Source of the DNA: Aurelia coerulea
Taxonomy: Eukaryota; Cnidaria; Scyphozoa; Semaeostomeae; Ulmaridae
Reading direction: 5' to 3'
DNA: 64,000 nucleotides
NCBI GenBank assembly: GCA_039566865.1
Contig: CM076951.1
Location: 16,377,484 to 16,441,483 of the forward strand
The notes under the pieces are model-generated. The model saw only the letters and a list, made by a program, of their open reading frames with translations, was not told the DNA's origin and made no database searches. Within the stretch, counting starts at the first letter, position 1. Each line of letters opens with the position of its first letter. A program made the translations under genes and the position numbers. Below are positions 26,346 to 40,294 of the stretch, one piece after another.

Positions 26346-29000
26346 TTGATTTGTTTAAGCTAAAATAAGACTAAAGAAAAAACTAATGCTCAAAGTAATG
26401 TTTCCAAGAATGGTTGCTGCAGTACTAATATAGTGCTATATAAGAAGTGGCTGGCAGAACTCAAGTTTTAAAGAACTATGAGCGCAATACTCTTTATAAT
26501 ATGAATTGTAGCTAATAAAGTGAGTTAATCTACATTTTTTGTCTTTATATTTTGTTTTCTTTGAGAAAATAAACATTGAATTAATCGATGTTTGTTCATG
26601 CATTAAAGCTAAAATAAGACTAAAGAAAGAACTAATGTCTATAGTAACGTTTCCAAAAATGGTTGCTGCAACACTAATATAGTGCTATAAAAGTAGTTGC
26701 TGGCAGAACTAAAGTTTTAAAGAACGATGAGCGCAATACTCTTTATAATATGAATTGTAGCTAATAAAGTGCGTTAATCCACATTTTTTGTCTTTATATT
26801 TTGTTTTATTTGAGAAAATAAACAATTAAATAATCGATGTTTGTTGATGCAGTAAATGCTAAAATAAGACTAAAAAAGAACTAATGTCTATAGTAATGTT
26901 TCCAAGAATGGTTGCTGCAACACTAATATAGTACTATAAAAGAAGTAGCTGGCAGAACTAAAGTTTTAAAGAACGATGAGCGCAATACTCTTTATAATAT
27001 GAATTGTAGCTAATAAAGTGCGTTAAACCACACTTTTTGTGGTTTTATTTTGTTTTCTTTGAGAAAATAAACATTTAATTAAACGATGTTTGTTGATGAG
27101 TTAAAGCTAAAAGAAGTCTAAAGAAAAAACTAATGCTCAAAGTAATGTTTCCAAGAATGGTTGCTGCAGTACTAATATAGTGCTATATAAGAAGTAGCTG
27201 GCAGAACTCAAGTTTTAAAGAACTATGAGCGCAATACTCTTTATAATATGAATTGTAGCTAATAAAGTGCGTTAAACCACACTTTTTGTGGTTTTATTTT
27301 GTTTTCTTTGAGAAAATAAACATTTAATTAATCGATGTTTGTTGATGAGTTTAAGCTAAAATAAGACTAAAGAAAAAACTAATGCTCAAAGTAATGTTTC
27401 CAAGAATGGTTGCTGCAGTACTAATATAGTGCTATATAAGAAGTAGCTGGCAGAACTCAAGTTTTAAAGAACTATGAGCGCAATACTCTTTATAATATGA
27501 ATTGTAGCTAATAAAGTGAGTTAATCTACATTTTTTGTCTTTATATTTTGTTTTCTTTGAGAAAATAAACATTGAATTAATCGATGTTTGTTCATGCATT
27601 AAAGCTAAAATAAGACTAAAGAAAGAACTAATGTCTATAGTAATGTTTCCAAAAATGGTTGCTGCAACACTAATATAGTGCCATAAAAGTAGTTGCTGGC
27701 AGAACTAAAGTTTTAAAGAACGATGAGCATAATACTCTTTATAATATGAATTGTAGCTAATAAAGTGCGTTAATCCACATTTTTTGTCTTTATATTTTGT
27801 TTTATTTGAGAAAATAAACAATTAATTAATCGATGTTTGTTGATGCAGTAAATGCTAAAATAAGACTAAAAAAGAACTAATGTCTATAGTAATGTTTCCA
27901 AGAATGGTTGCTGCAACACTAATATAGTACTATAAAAGAAGTAGCTGGCAGAACTAAAGTTTTAAAGAACGATGAGCGCAATACTCTTTATAATATGAAT
28001 TGTAGCTAATAAAGTGCGTTAAACCACACTTTTTGTGGTTTTATTTTGTTTTCTTTGAGAAAATAAACATTTAATTAAACGATGTTTGTTGATGAGTTAA
28101 AGCTAAAAGAAGACTAAAGAAAAAACTAATGCTCAAAGTAATGTTTCCAAGAATGGTTGCTGCAGTACTAATATAGTGCTATATAAGAAGTAGCTGGCAG
28201 AACTCAAGTTTTAAAGAACTATGAGCGCAATACTCTTTATAAAATGAATTGTAGCTAATAAAGTGCTTTAAACAACACTTTTTGTGGTTTTATTTTGTTT
28301 TCTTTGAGAAAATAAACATTTAATTAATCGATGTTTGTTGATTTGTTTAAGCTAAAATAAGACTAAAGAAAGAACTAATGTTTAAAGTAATGTTTCCAAG
28401 AATGGTTGCTGCAGTACTAATATAGTGCTATATAAGAAGTGGCTGGCAGAACTCAAGTTTTAAAGAACTATGAGCGCAATACTCTTTATAATATGAATTG
28501 TAGCTAATAAAGTGAGTTAATCTACATTTTTTGTCTTTATATTTTGTTTTCTTTGAGAAAATAAACATTGAATTAATCGATGTTTGTTCATGCATTAAAG
28601 CTAAAATAAGACTAAAGAAAGAACTAATGTCTATAGAAACGTTTCCAAAAATGGTTGCTGCAACACTAATATAGTGCCATAAAAGTAGTTGCTGGCAAAA
28701 CTAAAGTTTTAAAGAACGATGAGCATAATACTCTTTATAATATGAATTGTAGCTAATAAAGTGCGTTAATCCACATTTTTTGTCTTTATATTTTGTTTTA
28801 TTTGAGAAAATAAACAATTAAATAATCGATGTTTGTTGATGCAAAAATGCTAAAATAAGACTAAAAAAGAATTAATTTCTATAGTAATGTTTCCAAGAAT
28901 GGTTGCTGCAGCACTAATATAGTACTATAAAAGAAGTAGTTGGCAGAATTATAGTTTTAAAGAACGATGAGCGCAATACTCTTTATGATATGTATTGTAG
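26243..29000. repeat. Tetrameric higher-order repeat, second run
   Basis: The same tail order as the run at 10-13 kb. The marker ctttataaaatg is at 26243 and 28235 (1992 apart, two tetramers). The intermediate unit, starting near 27235, carries the common ctttataatatg instead. A shorter run lies at 21281 and 22276, again 995 apart. Confidence 0.8.
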
Positions 29001-30780
29001 CTAATAAAGTGCGTTAAACCACACTTTTTGTGGTTTTATTTTGTTTTCTTTGAGAAAATAAACATTCAATTAATCGATGTTTGTTGATGCAGTAAAGCTA
29101 AAATTAGACTAAAAAAAGAACTCATGTCTATAGTAATGTTTCCAAGAATGGTTGCTGCAGCACTAATCTAGTGATACAAAAGAAGTAGCTGGCAGAACTA
29201 AAATTTTAAAGAACCATGAGCGCAATACTCTTTATAATATGAATTGTAGGTAATAAAGTGCGTTAAACCACAATTTTTGTGGTTTTATTTTGTTTTCTTT
29301 GAGAAAATAAACATTTAATTAGTCGATGTTTGTTCATGCAGTGAAGCTAGAAAAAGACTAAAAAAGAACTAATGTCTATAGTAATCTTTCCATGATTGGT
29401 TGTTGCAGCACTAATATAGTGCTCTATAAGAAGTAGCTGGCAGAACTCAAGTTTTGAAGAACGAGGAGCGCAATACTCTTTATAATATGAATTGTAGCTA
29501 ATAAAGTGCGTTAAACCACACTTTTTGTGGTTTTATTCTGTTTTCTTTGAGAAAATAAACATTTAATTAAACGATGTTTGTTGATGAGTTAAAGCTAAAA
29601 GAAGTCTAAAGAAAAAACTAATGCTCAAAGTAATGTTTCCAAGAATGGTTGCTGCAGTTCTAATATAGTGCTATATAAGAAGTAGCTGGCAGAACTCAAG
29701 TTTTAAAGAACCATGAGCGCAATACTCTTTATAATATGAATTGTAGGTAATAAAGTGCGTTAAACCACAATTTTTGTGGTTTTATTTTGTTTTCTTTGAG
29801 AAAATAAACATTTAATTAGTCGATGTTTGTTCATGCAGTGAAGCTAGAAAAAGACTAAAAAAGAACTAATGTCTATAGTAATGTTTCCAAAAATGGTTGC
29901 TGCAACACTAATATAGTACCATAAAAGTAGTTGCTGGCAGAACTAAAATTTTAAAGAACGATGAGCGCAACACTCTTTATAATATGAATTGTAGCTAATA
30001 AAGTGCGTTAAACCACACTTTTTGTGGTTTTATTCTGTTTTCTTTGAGAAAATAAACATTCAATTAAACGATGTTTGTTGATGAGTTAAAGCTAAAAGAA
30101 GTCTAAAGAAAAAACTAATGCTCAAAGTAATGTTTCCAAGAATGGTTGCTGCAGTTCTAATATAGTGCTATATAAGAAGTAGCTGGCAGAACTCAAGTTT
30201 TAAAGAACTATGAGCGCAATAATCTTTATAATATGAATTGTAGCTAATAAAGTGAGTTAATCCACATTTTTTGTCTTTATATTTTATTTCATTTGAGAAA
30301 ATAAACAATTAATTAATCGATGTTTGTTGATGTAGTAATGCTAAATAAGACTAAAGAAAGAATTAATGTCTATAGTAATGTTTCCAAGAATTTTTGCTGC
30401 AGTTCTAATATAGTGCTATATAAGAAGTAGCTGGCAGAACTCAAGTTTTAAAGAACTATGAGCGCAATACTCTTTATAATATGAATTGTAGTTAATAACG
30501 TGAGATAATCCACATTTTTTGTCTTAATTTTTTGTTTTATTTGAGAAAATAAACAATTAATCAATCGATGTTTGTTGATGCAGTAAAGCTAAAATAAGAC
30601 TAAAAAAAGAACTAATGTCTATAGTAATGTTTCCAAGAATGGTTGCTGCAACACTAATATAGTGCTATAAAGAAGTAGCTGGAAGAACTAAAGTTTTAAA
30701 GAACCATGAGCGCAATACTCTTTATAATATGAATTGTAGCTAATAAAGTGCGTTAAACCACACTTTTTGTGGTTTTATTT
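28235..30780. repeat. 2.6-kb satellite block, partner of 12073-14620
   Basis: Second copy of the 65-monomer-distant block. Small differences are present: gctaaataag versus gcttaaataag near 30340/14180, and one base fewer around 30670, where gctataaagaag replaces gctataaatgaag. Confidence 0.88.
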
Positions 30781-33700
30781 TGTTTTCTTTGAGAAAATAA
30801 ACATTCAATTAATCGATGTTTGTTGATGCAGTAAAGCTAAAATAAGACTAAAAAAAGAACTAATGTCTATAGTAATGTTTCCAAGAATGGTTGCTGCAGC
30901 ACTAATATAGTGCTATAAAAGAAGTAGCTGGCAGAACTAAAGTTTTAAAGAACGATGAGCGCAATACTCTTTATAATATGAATTGTAGCTAATAAAGTGC
31001 GTTAATCCACACTTTTTGTGGTTTTATTTTGTTTTCTTTGAGAAAATAAACATTTAATTAATCGATGTTTGTTGATGCAGTAAAGCTAAAAAAGACTAAA
31101 AAAGAACTAATGTCTATAGTAATCTTTCCAAGATTGGTTGTTGCAGCACTAATATAGTGCTCTATAAGAAGTAGCTGGCAGAACTCAAGTTTAGAAGAAC
31201 GAGGAGCGCAATACTCTTTATAATATGAATTATAGCCAATAAAGTGAGTTAATCTACATTTTTTGTCTTTATATTTTGTTTTCTTTGAGAAAATAAACAT
31301 TTAATTAATCGATGTTTGTTGATGCAGTAAAGCTAAAATAAGACTAAAGAAAGAACTAATGTCTATAGTAATGTTTCCAAAAATGGTTGCTGCAACACTA
31401 ATATAGTACCATAAAAGTAGTTGCTGGCAGAACTAAAGTTTTAAAGAACGATGAGAGCAACACTCTTTATAATATGAATTGTAGCTAATAAAGTGCGTTA
31501 AACCACACTTTTTGTGGTTTTATTCTGTTTTCTTTGAGAAAATAAACATTTAATTAAACGATGTTTGTTGATGAGTTAAAGCTAAAAGAAGTCTAAAGAA
31601 AAAACTAATGCTCAAAGTAATGTTTCCAAGAATGGTTGCTGCAGTTCTAATATAGTGCTATATAAGAAGTAGCTGGCAGAACTCAAGTTTTAAAGAACTA
31701 TGAGCGCAATAATCTTTATAATATGAATTGTAGCTAATAAAGTGAGTTAATCCACATTTTTTGTCTTTATATTTTGTTTCATTTGAGAAAATAAACAATT
31801 AATTAATCGATGTTTGTTGATGTAGTAATGCTAAAATAAGACTAAAAAAGAATTAATTTCTATAGTAATGTTTCCAAGAATGGTTGCTGCAGCACTAATA
31901 TAGTACTATAAAAGAAGTAGTTGGCAGAATTATAGTTTTAAAGAACGATGAGCGCAATACTCTTTATGATATGTATTGTAGCTAATAAAGTGCGTTAAAC
32001 CACACTTTTTGTGGTTTTATTTTGTTTTCTTTGAGAAAATAAACATTCAATTAATCGATGTTTGTTGATGCAGTAAAGCTAAAATTAGACTAAAAAAAGA
32101 ACTCATGTCTATAGTAATGTTTCCAAGAATGGTTGCTGCAGCACTAATCTAGTGATATAAAAGAAGTAGCTGGCAGAACTAAAATTTTAAAGAACCATGA
32201 GCGCAATACTCTTTATAATATGAATTGTAGCTAATAAGGTGCGTTAAACCACAATTTTTGTGGTTTTATTTTGTTTTCTTTGAGAAAATAAACATTTAAT
32301 TAGTCGATGTTTGTTCATGCAGTAAAGCTAGAAAAAGACTAAAAAAGAACTAATGTCTATAGTAATCTTTCCAAGATTGGTTGTTGCAGCACTAATATAG
32401 TGCTCTATAAGAAGTAGCTGGCAGAACTCAAGTTTTGAAGAACGAGGAGCGCAATACTCTTTATAATATGAATTATAGCCAATAAAGTGAGTTAATCTAC
32501 ATTTTTTGTCTTTATATTTTGTTTTCTTTGAGAAAATAAACATTTAATTAATCGATGTTTGTTGATGCAGTAAAGCTAAAATAAGACTAAAGAAAGAACT
32601 AATGTCTATAGTAATGTTTCCAAAAATGGTTGCTGCAACACTAATATAGTACCATAAAAGTAGTTGCTGGCAGAACTAAAGTTTTAAAGAACGATGAGCG
32701 CAACACTCTTTATAATATGAATTGTAGCTAATAAAGTGCGTTAAACCACACTTTTTGTGGTTTTATTCTGTTTTCTTTGAGAAAATAAACATTTAATTAA
32801 ACGATGTTTGTTGATGAGTTAAAGCTAAAAGAAGTCTAAAGAAAAAACTAATGCTCAAAGTAATGTTTCCAAGAATGGTTGCTGCAGTACTAATATAGTG
32901 CTATATAAGAAGTAGCTGGCAGAACTCAAGTTTTAAAGAACTATGAGCGCAATACTCTTTATAAAATGAATTGTAGCTAATAAAGTGCTTTAAACAACAC
33001 TTTTTGTGGTTTTATTTTCTTTTCTTTGAGAAAATAAACATTTAATTAATCGATGTTTGTTGATTTGTTTAAGCTAAAATAAGACTAAAGAAAGAACTAA
33101 TGTTTAAAGTAATGTTTCCAAGAATGGTTGCTGCAGTACTAATATAGTGCTATATAAGAAGTGACTGGCAGAACTCAAGTTTTAAAGAACTATGAGCGCA
33201 ATACTCTTTATAATATGAATTGTAGCTAATAAAGTGAGTTAATCTACATTTTTTGTCTTTATATTTTGTTTTCTTTGAGAAAATAAACATTGAATTAATC
33301 GATGTTTGTTCATGCATTAAAGCTAAAATAAGACTAAAGAAAGAACTAATGTCTATAGTAACGTTTCCAAAAATGGTTGCTGCAACACTAATATAGTGCC
33401 ATAAAAGTAGTTGCTGGCAAAACTAAAGTTTTAAAGAACGATGAGCATAATACTCTTTATAATATGAATTGTAGCTAATAAAGTGCGTTAAACCACACTT
33501 TTTGTGGTTTTATTTTGTTTTCTTTGAGAAAATAAACATTTAATTAAACGATGTTTGTTGATGAGTTAAAGCTAAAATAAGACTAAATAAAAAACTAATG
33601 TCTATAGTAATGTTTCCAAGAATGGTTGCTGCAGCACTAATATAGTGCTATAAAAGAAGTAGCTGGCAGAGCTAAAGTTTTAAAGAACGATGAGCGCAAT

Positions 33701-34500
33701 ACTCTTTATAATATGAATTGTAGCTAATAAAGTGCGTTAAACCACACTTTTTGTGGTTTTATTTTGTTTTCTTTGAGAAAATAAACATTTAATTAATCGA
33801 TGTTTGTTCATGCATTAAAGCTAAAATAAGACTAAAGAAAGAACTAATGTCTATAGTAACGTTTCCAAAAATGGTTGCTGCAACACTAATATAGTGCCAT
33901 AAAAGTAGTTGCTGGCAAAACTAAAGTTTTAAAGAACGATGAGCATAATACTCTTTATAATATGAATTGTAGCTAATAATGTGCGTTAAACCACACTTTT
34001 TGTGGTTTTATTTTGTTTTCTTTGAGAAAATAAACATTTAATTAAACGATGTTTGTTGATGAGTTAAAGCTAAAATAAGACTAAATAAAAAACTAATGTC
34101 TATAGTAATGTTTCCAAAAATGGTTGCTGCAGCACTAATATAGTACTATAAAAGAAGTAGTTGGCAGAACTAAAGTTTTAAAGAACGATGAGCGCAATAC
34201 TCTTTATAATATGAATTGTAGCTAATAAAGTGCGTTAAACCACACTTTTTGTGGTTTTATTTTGTTTTCTTTGAGAAAATAAACATTTAATTAAACGATG
34301 TTTGTTGATGAGTTAAAGCTAAAAGAAGTCTAAAGAAAAAACTAATGCTCAAAGTAATGTTTCCAAGAATGGTTGCTGCAGTTCTAATATAGTGCTATAT
34401 AACAAGTAGCTGGCAGAACTCAAGTTTTAAAGAACTATGAGCGCAATACTCTTTATAATATGAATTGTAGCTAATAAAGTGAGTTAATCCACATTTTTTG

Positions 34501-36340
34501 TCTTTATATTTTGTTTTATTTGAGAAAATAAACAATTAATTAATCGATGTTTGTTGATGTAAAAATGCTAAAATAAGACTAAAAAAAGAATTAATGTCTA
34601 TAGTAATGTTTCCAAGAATGGTTGCTGCAGTTCTAATATAGTGCTATATAAGAAGTAGCTGGCAGAACTCAAGTTTTAAAGAACTATGAGCGCAATACTC
34701 TTTATAATATGAATTGTAGTTAATAACGTGAGTTAATCCACATTTTTTGTCTTTATATTTTGTTTTATTTGAGAAAATAAACAATTAAATAATCGATGTT
34801 TGTTGATGTAAAAATGCTAAAATAAGACTAAAAAAAGAATTAATTTCTATAGTAATGTTTCCAAGAATGGTTGCTGCAGCACTAATATAGTACTATAAAA
34901 GAAGTAGTTGGCAGAATTATAGTTTTAAAGAACGATGAGCGCAATACTCTTTATGATATGTATTGTAGCTAATAAAGTGCGTTAAACCACACTTTTTGTG
35001 GTTTTATTTTGTTTTCTTTGAGAAAATAAACATTCAATTAATCGATGTTTGTTGATGCAGTAAAGCTAAAATTAGACTAAAAAAAGAACTCATGTCTATA
35101 GTAATGTTTCCAAGAATGGTTGCTGCAGCACTAATCTAGTGATATAAAAGAAGTAGCTGGCAGAACTAAAATTTTAAAGAACCATGAGCGCAATACTCTT
35201 TATAATATGAATTGTAGCTAATAAAGTGCGTTAAACCACAATTTTTGTGGTTTTATTTTGTTTTCTTTGAGAAAATAAACATTTAATTAGTCGATGTTTG
35301 TTCATGCAGTAAAGCTAGAAAAAGACTAAAAAAGAACTAATGTCTATAGTAATCTTTCCAAGATTGGTTGTTGCAGCACTAATATAGTGCTCTATAAGAA
35401 GTAGCTGGCAGAACTCAAGTTTTGAAGAACGAGGAGCGCAATACTCTTTATAATATGAATTATAGCCAATAAAGTGAGTTAATCTACATTTTTGTCTTTA
35501 TATTTTGTTTTCTTTGAGAAAATAAACATTTAATTAATCGATGTTTGTTGATGCAGTAAGGCTAAAATAAGACTAAAGAAAGAACTAATGTCTATAGTAA
35601 CGTTTCCAAAAATGGTTGCTGCAACACTAATATAGTGCCATAAAAGTAGTTGCTGGCAAAACTAAAGTTTTAAAGAACGATGAGCATAATACTCTTTATA
35701 ATATGAATTGTAGCTAATAATGTGCGTTAAACCACACTTTTTGTGGTTTTATTTTGTTTTCTTTGAGAAAATAAACATTTAATTAAACGATGTTTGTTGA
35801 TGAGTTAAAGCTAAAATAAGACTAAATAAAAAACTAATGTCTATAGTAATGTTTCCAAAAATGGTTGCTGCAGCACTAATATAGTGCTATAAAAGAAGTA
35901 GCTGGCAGAACTAAAGTTTTAAAGAACGATGAGCGCAATACTCTTTATAATATGAATTGTAGCTAATAAAGTGCGTTAAACCACACTTTTTGTGGTTTTA
36001 TTTTGTTTTCTTTGAGAAAAAAACATTTAATTAAACGATGTTTGTTGATGAGTTAAAGCTAAAAGAAGTCTAAAGAAAAAACTAATGCTCAAAGTAATGT
36101 TTCCAAGAATGGTTGCTGCAGTTCTAATATAGTGCTATATAAGAAGTAGCTGGCAGAACTCAAGTTTTAAAGAACTATGAGCGCAATACTCTTTATAATA
36201 TGAATTGTAGCTAATAAAGTGAGTTAATCCACATTTTTTGTCTTTATATTTTGTTTTATTTGAGAAAATAAACAATTAATTAATCGATGTTTGTTGATGT
36301 AGTAATGCTAAAATAAGACCAAAGAAAGAATTAATGTCTA
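34501..36340. repeat. Satellite block that is the empty-site paralogue of the insertion locus
   Basis: 34501-34838 closely matches the left flank of the insertion (39230-39570), and 34839-36340 matches the right flank (44878-46380, offset 10039), with shared rare features: tatgatatgtattg, actcatgtc, agtcgatgtttgttcatg, a five-T cattttt variant near 35487, cagtaaggc, and aagaccaaag. The uninterrupted junction here is aaaaaaagaattaatttc. Confidence 0.88.
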
Positions 36341-39300
36341 TAGTAATGTTTCCAAGAATGGTTGCTGCAGCACTAATATAGTGCTATAAAAGAAGTAGCT
36401 GGCAGAACTCAAGTTTTAAAGAACTATGAGCGCAATACTCTTTATAATATGAATTGTAGCTAATAAAGTGAGTTAATCCACACTTTTTGTGGTTTATATT
36501 TTGTTTTATTTGAGAAAATAAACATTAATTAATCGATGTTTGTTGATGTAAGTAAAGCTAAAATAAGACTAAAAAAAGAACTAATGTCTATAGTAATGTT
36601 TCCAAGAATGGTTGCTGCAGCACTAATATAGTACTATAAAAGAAGTAGCTGGCAGAACTAATAGTTTTAAAGAACGATGAGCGCAATACTCTTTATAATA
36701 TGAATTGTAGCTAATAAAGTGCGTTAAACCACACTTTTTGTGGTTTTATTTTGTTTTCTTTGAGAAAATAAACATTTAATTAATCGATGTTTGTTGATGC
36801 AGTAAAGCTAAAATTAGACTAAAAAAAGAACTCATGTCTATAGTAATGTTTCCAAGAATGGTTGCTGCAGCACTAATATAGTGATATAAAAGAAGTAGCT
36901 GGCAGAACTAAAGTTTTAAAGAACCATGAGCGCAATACTCTTTATAATATGAATTGTAGCTAATAAAGTGCGTTAAACCACAATTTTTGTGGTTTATATT
37001 TTGTTTTCTTTGAGAAAATAAACATTTAATTAATCGATGTTTGTTGATGCAGTAAAGCTAAAAAAGACTAAAAAAGAACTAATGTCTATAGTAATGTTTC
37101 CAAGAATGGTTGCTGCAGCACTAATATAGTGCTATATAAGAAGTAGCTGGCAGAACTCAAGTTTTAAAGAACGATGAGCGCAATAATCTTTATAATATGA
37201 ATTGTAGCTAATAAAGTGCGTTAATCTACATTTTTTGTGTTTATATTTTGTTTTCTTTGAGAAAATAAAGATTTAATTAATCGATGTTTGTTGATGCAGT
37301 AAAGCTAAAATAAGACTAAAAAAGAACTAATGTCTATAGTAATGTTTCCAAGAATGGTTGCTGCAGCACTAATCTAGTGATATAAAAGAAGTAGCTGGCA
37401 GAACTAAAGTTTTAAAGAACCATGAGCGCAATACTCTTTATAATATGAATTGTAGCTAATAAAGTGCGTTAAACCACAATTTTTGTGGTTTTATTTTGTT
37501 TTCTTTGAGAAAATAAACATTTAATTAATCGATGTTTGTTGATGCAGTAAAGCTAAAATAAGACTAAATAAAAAACTAATGTCTATAGTAATGTTTCCAA
37601 GAATGGTTGCTGCAGCACTAATATAGTACTATAAAAGAAGTAGTTGGCAGAACTAAAGTTTTAAAGAACGATGAGCGCAATACTCTTTATAATATGAATT
37701 GTAGCTAATAAAGTGAGTTAATCCACACTTTTTGTGTTTATATTTTGTTTTCTTTGAGAAAATAAACATTTAATTAATCGATGTTTGTTGATGCAGTAAG
37801 GCTAAAATAAGACTAAAGAAAGAAACTAATGTCTATAGTAATGTTTCCAAAAATGGTTGCTGCAACACTAATATAGTGCTATAAAAGAAGTTGCTGGCAA
37901 AACTAAAGTTTTAAAGAACTATGAGCGCAATACTCTTTATAATATGAATTGTAGCTAATAAAGAGAGTTAATCCACACTTTTTGTGGTTTATATTTTGTT
38001 TTCTTTGAGAAAATAAACATTTAATTAATCGATGTTTGTTGATGCAGTAAAGCTAAAATAAGACCAAAGAAAGAACTAATGTCTATAGTAATGTTTCCAA
38101 GAATGGTTGCTGCAGCACTAATATAGTGCTATAAAAGAAGTAGCTGGCAGAACTCAAGTTTTAAAGAACTATGAGCGCAATACTCTTTATAATATGAATT
38201 GTAGCTAATAAAGTGAGTTAATCCACATTTTTTGTCTTTATATTTTGTTTTCTTTGAGAAAATAAACATTTAATTAATCGATGTTTGTTGATGTAAAAAT
38301 GCTAAAATAAGACTAAAAAAAGAATTAATTTCTATAGTAATGTTTCCAAGAATGGTTGCTGCAGCACTAATATAGTGCTATAAAAGAAGTAGTTGGCAGA
38401 ATTAAGTTTTAAAGAACGATGAGCGCAATACTCTTTATAATATGAATTGTAGCTAATAAAGTGCGTTAAACCACACTTTTTGTGGTTTTATTTTGTTTTC
38501 TTTGAGAAAATAAACATTCAATTAATCGATGTTTGTTGATGCAGTAAAGCTAAAATTAGACTAAAAAAAGAACTAATGTCTATAGTAATGTTTCCAAGAA
38601 TGGTTGCTGCAGCACTAATATAGTGCTATAAAAGAAGTTGCTGGCAGAACTAAAGTTTTAAAGAACGATGAGCGCAATACTCTTTATAATATGAATTGTA
38701 GCTAATAATGTGCGTTAAACCACACTTTTTGTGGTTTTATTTTGTTTTCTTTGAGAAAATAAACATTTAATTAAACGATGTTTGTTGATGAGTTAAAGCT
38801 AAAATAAGACTAAATAAAAAACTAATGTCTATAGTAATGTTTCCAAGAATGGTTGCTGCAGCACTAATATAGTACTATAAAAGAAGTACTGGCAGAACTA
38901 AAGTTTTAAAGAACGATGAGCGCAATACTCTTTATAATATGAATTGTAGCTAATAAAGTGCGTTAAACCACACTTTTTGTGGTTTTATTTTGTTTTCTTT
39001 GAGAAAATAAACATTTAATTAATCGATGTTTGTTGATGCAGTTAAAGCTAAAAGAAGTCTAAAGAAAAAACTAATGCTCAAAGTAATGTTTCCAAGAATG
39101 GTTGCTTCAGTTCTATTATAGTGCTATATAAGAAGTAGCTGGCAGAACTCAAGTTTTAAAGAACTATGAGCGCAATACTCTTTATAATATGAATTGTAGC
39201 TAATAAAGTGAGTTAATCCACATTTTTTGTCTTTATATTTTGTTTTATTTGAGAAAATAAACAATTAATTAATCGATGTTTGTTGATGTAAAAATGCTAA

Positions 39301-39722
39301 AATAAGACTAAAAAAAGAATTAATGTCTATAGTAATGTTTCCAAGAATGGTTGCTGCAGTTCTAATATAGTGCTATATGAGAAGTAGCTGGCAGAACTCA
39401 AGTTTTAAAGAACTATGAGCGCAATACTCTTTATAATATGAATTGTAGCTAATAAAGTGAGTTAAACCCACATTTTTTGTCTTTATGTTTTGTTTTTTAT
39501 TTGAGAAAATAAACAATTAAATAATCGATGTTTGTTGATGTAAAAATGCTAAAATAAGACTAAAAAAAGATTAACGCCCCGCGGCGGGAATCACTGGAAC
39601 AGAGACGGCCATATTGGATCTTTCCAAACAAAGCAACTCGCCCCGGCAGAAGGACATTGAAGAAAACACAACGGAAAGTGTGGCAGCTTATTGGGGTCGT
39701 ATCTTTGGAGAACAACAGATTT

Positions 39723-39990
39723 CCAAATGTAAAATACTACAATCAATATCACTTCTCACACATACATTTCCATAAGCTCTTTCAACTTTCTGAAACATGA
39801 ACGAAACAACAGTTTGCCAAAATGTGAAATACTGTAGGAAATATCATTTCTCACACATTCATTTCCATTAACTCTATCAACTTTCTGAAACATGAACGAA
39901 ACAACAGTTTGCCAAATGTAAAATACTGTAAGAAATATCACTTCTCACACATTCATTTCCTTTAACTCTTTCAACTTCTGATACATTCTT
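39723..39990 (+). repeat. 95-bp tandem repeat (~2.8 units) in 5' module of copy A
   Basis: Units start at ccaaatgtaaaatac (39723), ccaaaatgtgaaatac (39817) and ccaaatgtaaaatac (39912), giving periods of 94 and 95. Each contains cttctcacacattcatttcc and ctttctgaaacatg variants; the third unit decays after tcaacttctgatac. The repeat explains the two similar minus-strand open frames in this stretch. Confidence 0.9.
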
Positions 39991-40065
39991 GCATTCTGTA
40001 AACATATAATATATAAGGAACAACAATAAACAGAACCGCCGCGCTACATAGAGCGGCCTAACTGC

Positions 40066-40149
40066 AACCAGGCACAAACCAGAACACTTAGATACGACCC
40101 TGGGTGACTTTTGGGCAAAAACCACAAACCGCTGGGTGGGAGGGAGAGG
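40066..40149 (+). other. Filler segment unique to copy A
   Basis: 84 bp lying where copy B has its 3.9-kb core. It is absent from B, so A is not a simple internal deletion of B. It holds agatacgaccc (40090-40100), an 11-bp inverted copy of gggtcgtatct at 39694-39704 in the 5' module, so a long-range stem could form within A. It ends in a purine-rich gggtgggagggagaggg tract. No coding signal is recognised. Confidence 0.7.
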
Positions 40150-40294
40150 GGAGAATTGCTCAACTTGAAAGAAACCTTGTAACTTGAATTTAGCTTCTGA
40201 ACGGAAGACTTCTTGAGAGGGAGAGCACGCTTTGTGACAGGATGGAGGCATGGGCACGAGGGGGGGGGGGCTAGAAAATCATAATGTCCGCCTT

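Larger units (their letters stand above)
1..39570. repeat. Satellite array, left arm (~248-bp monomer, ~159 copies)
   Basis: Head-to-tail tandem array. The phase marker ttaatcgatg recurs at 1, 250, 498 and 747, and about every 248-249 bp after that. Each monomer runs in order: an AT-rich start with overlapping PacI and ClaI sites, a purine-rich stretch, atagtaatgtttccaag, a short hairpin around cactaatatagtg, ggcagaact, a gagcgcaatactc block, a variable hairpin or T-rich tail, and gagaaaataaac. Two AATAAA words per monomer are base-composition effects, not evidence of transcripts. No coding potential is seen: open frames of about 73 codons on the minus strand recur at the same monomer phase and close within about one monomer, because the period is usually not a multiple of three. 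Monomers differ by substitutions and small indels that define subtypes and higher-order blocks. The array begins before the window and is cut at 39570 by a mobile element. Confidence 0.98.

Noticed and set aside
39877..40257. 126-codon minus frame in copy A
   Set aside because: Its end runs into the 95-bp tandem repeat, it crosses A's filler, and it has no counterpart of that length in copy B. No family recognised.
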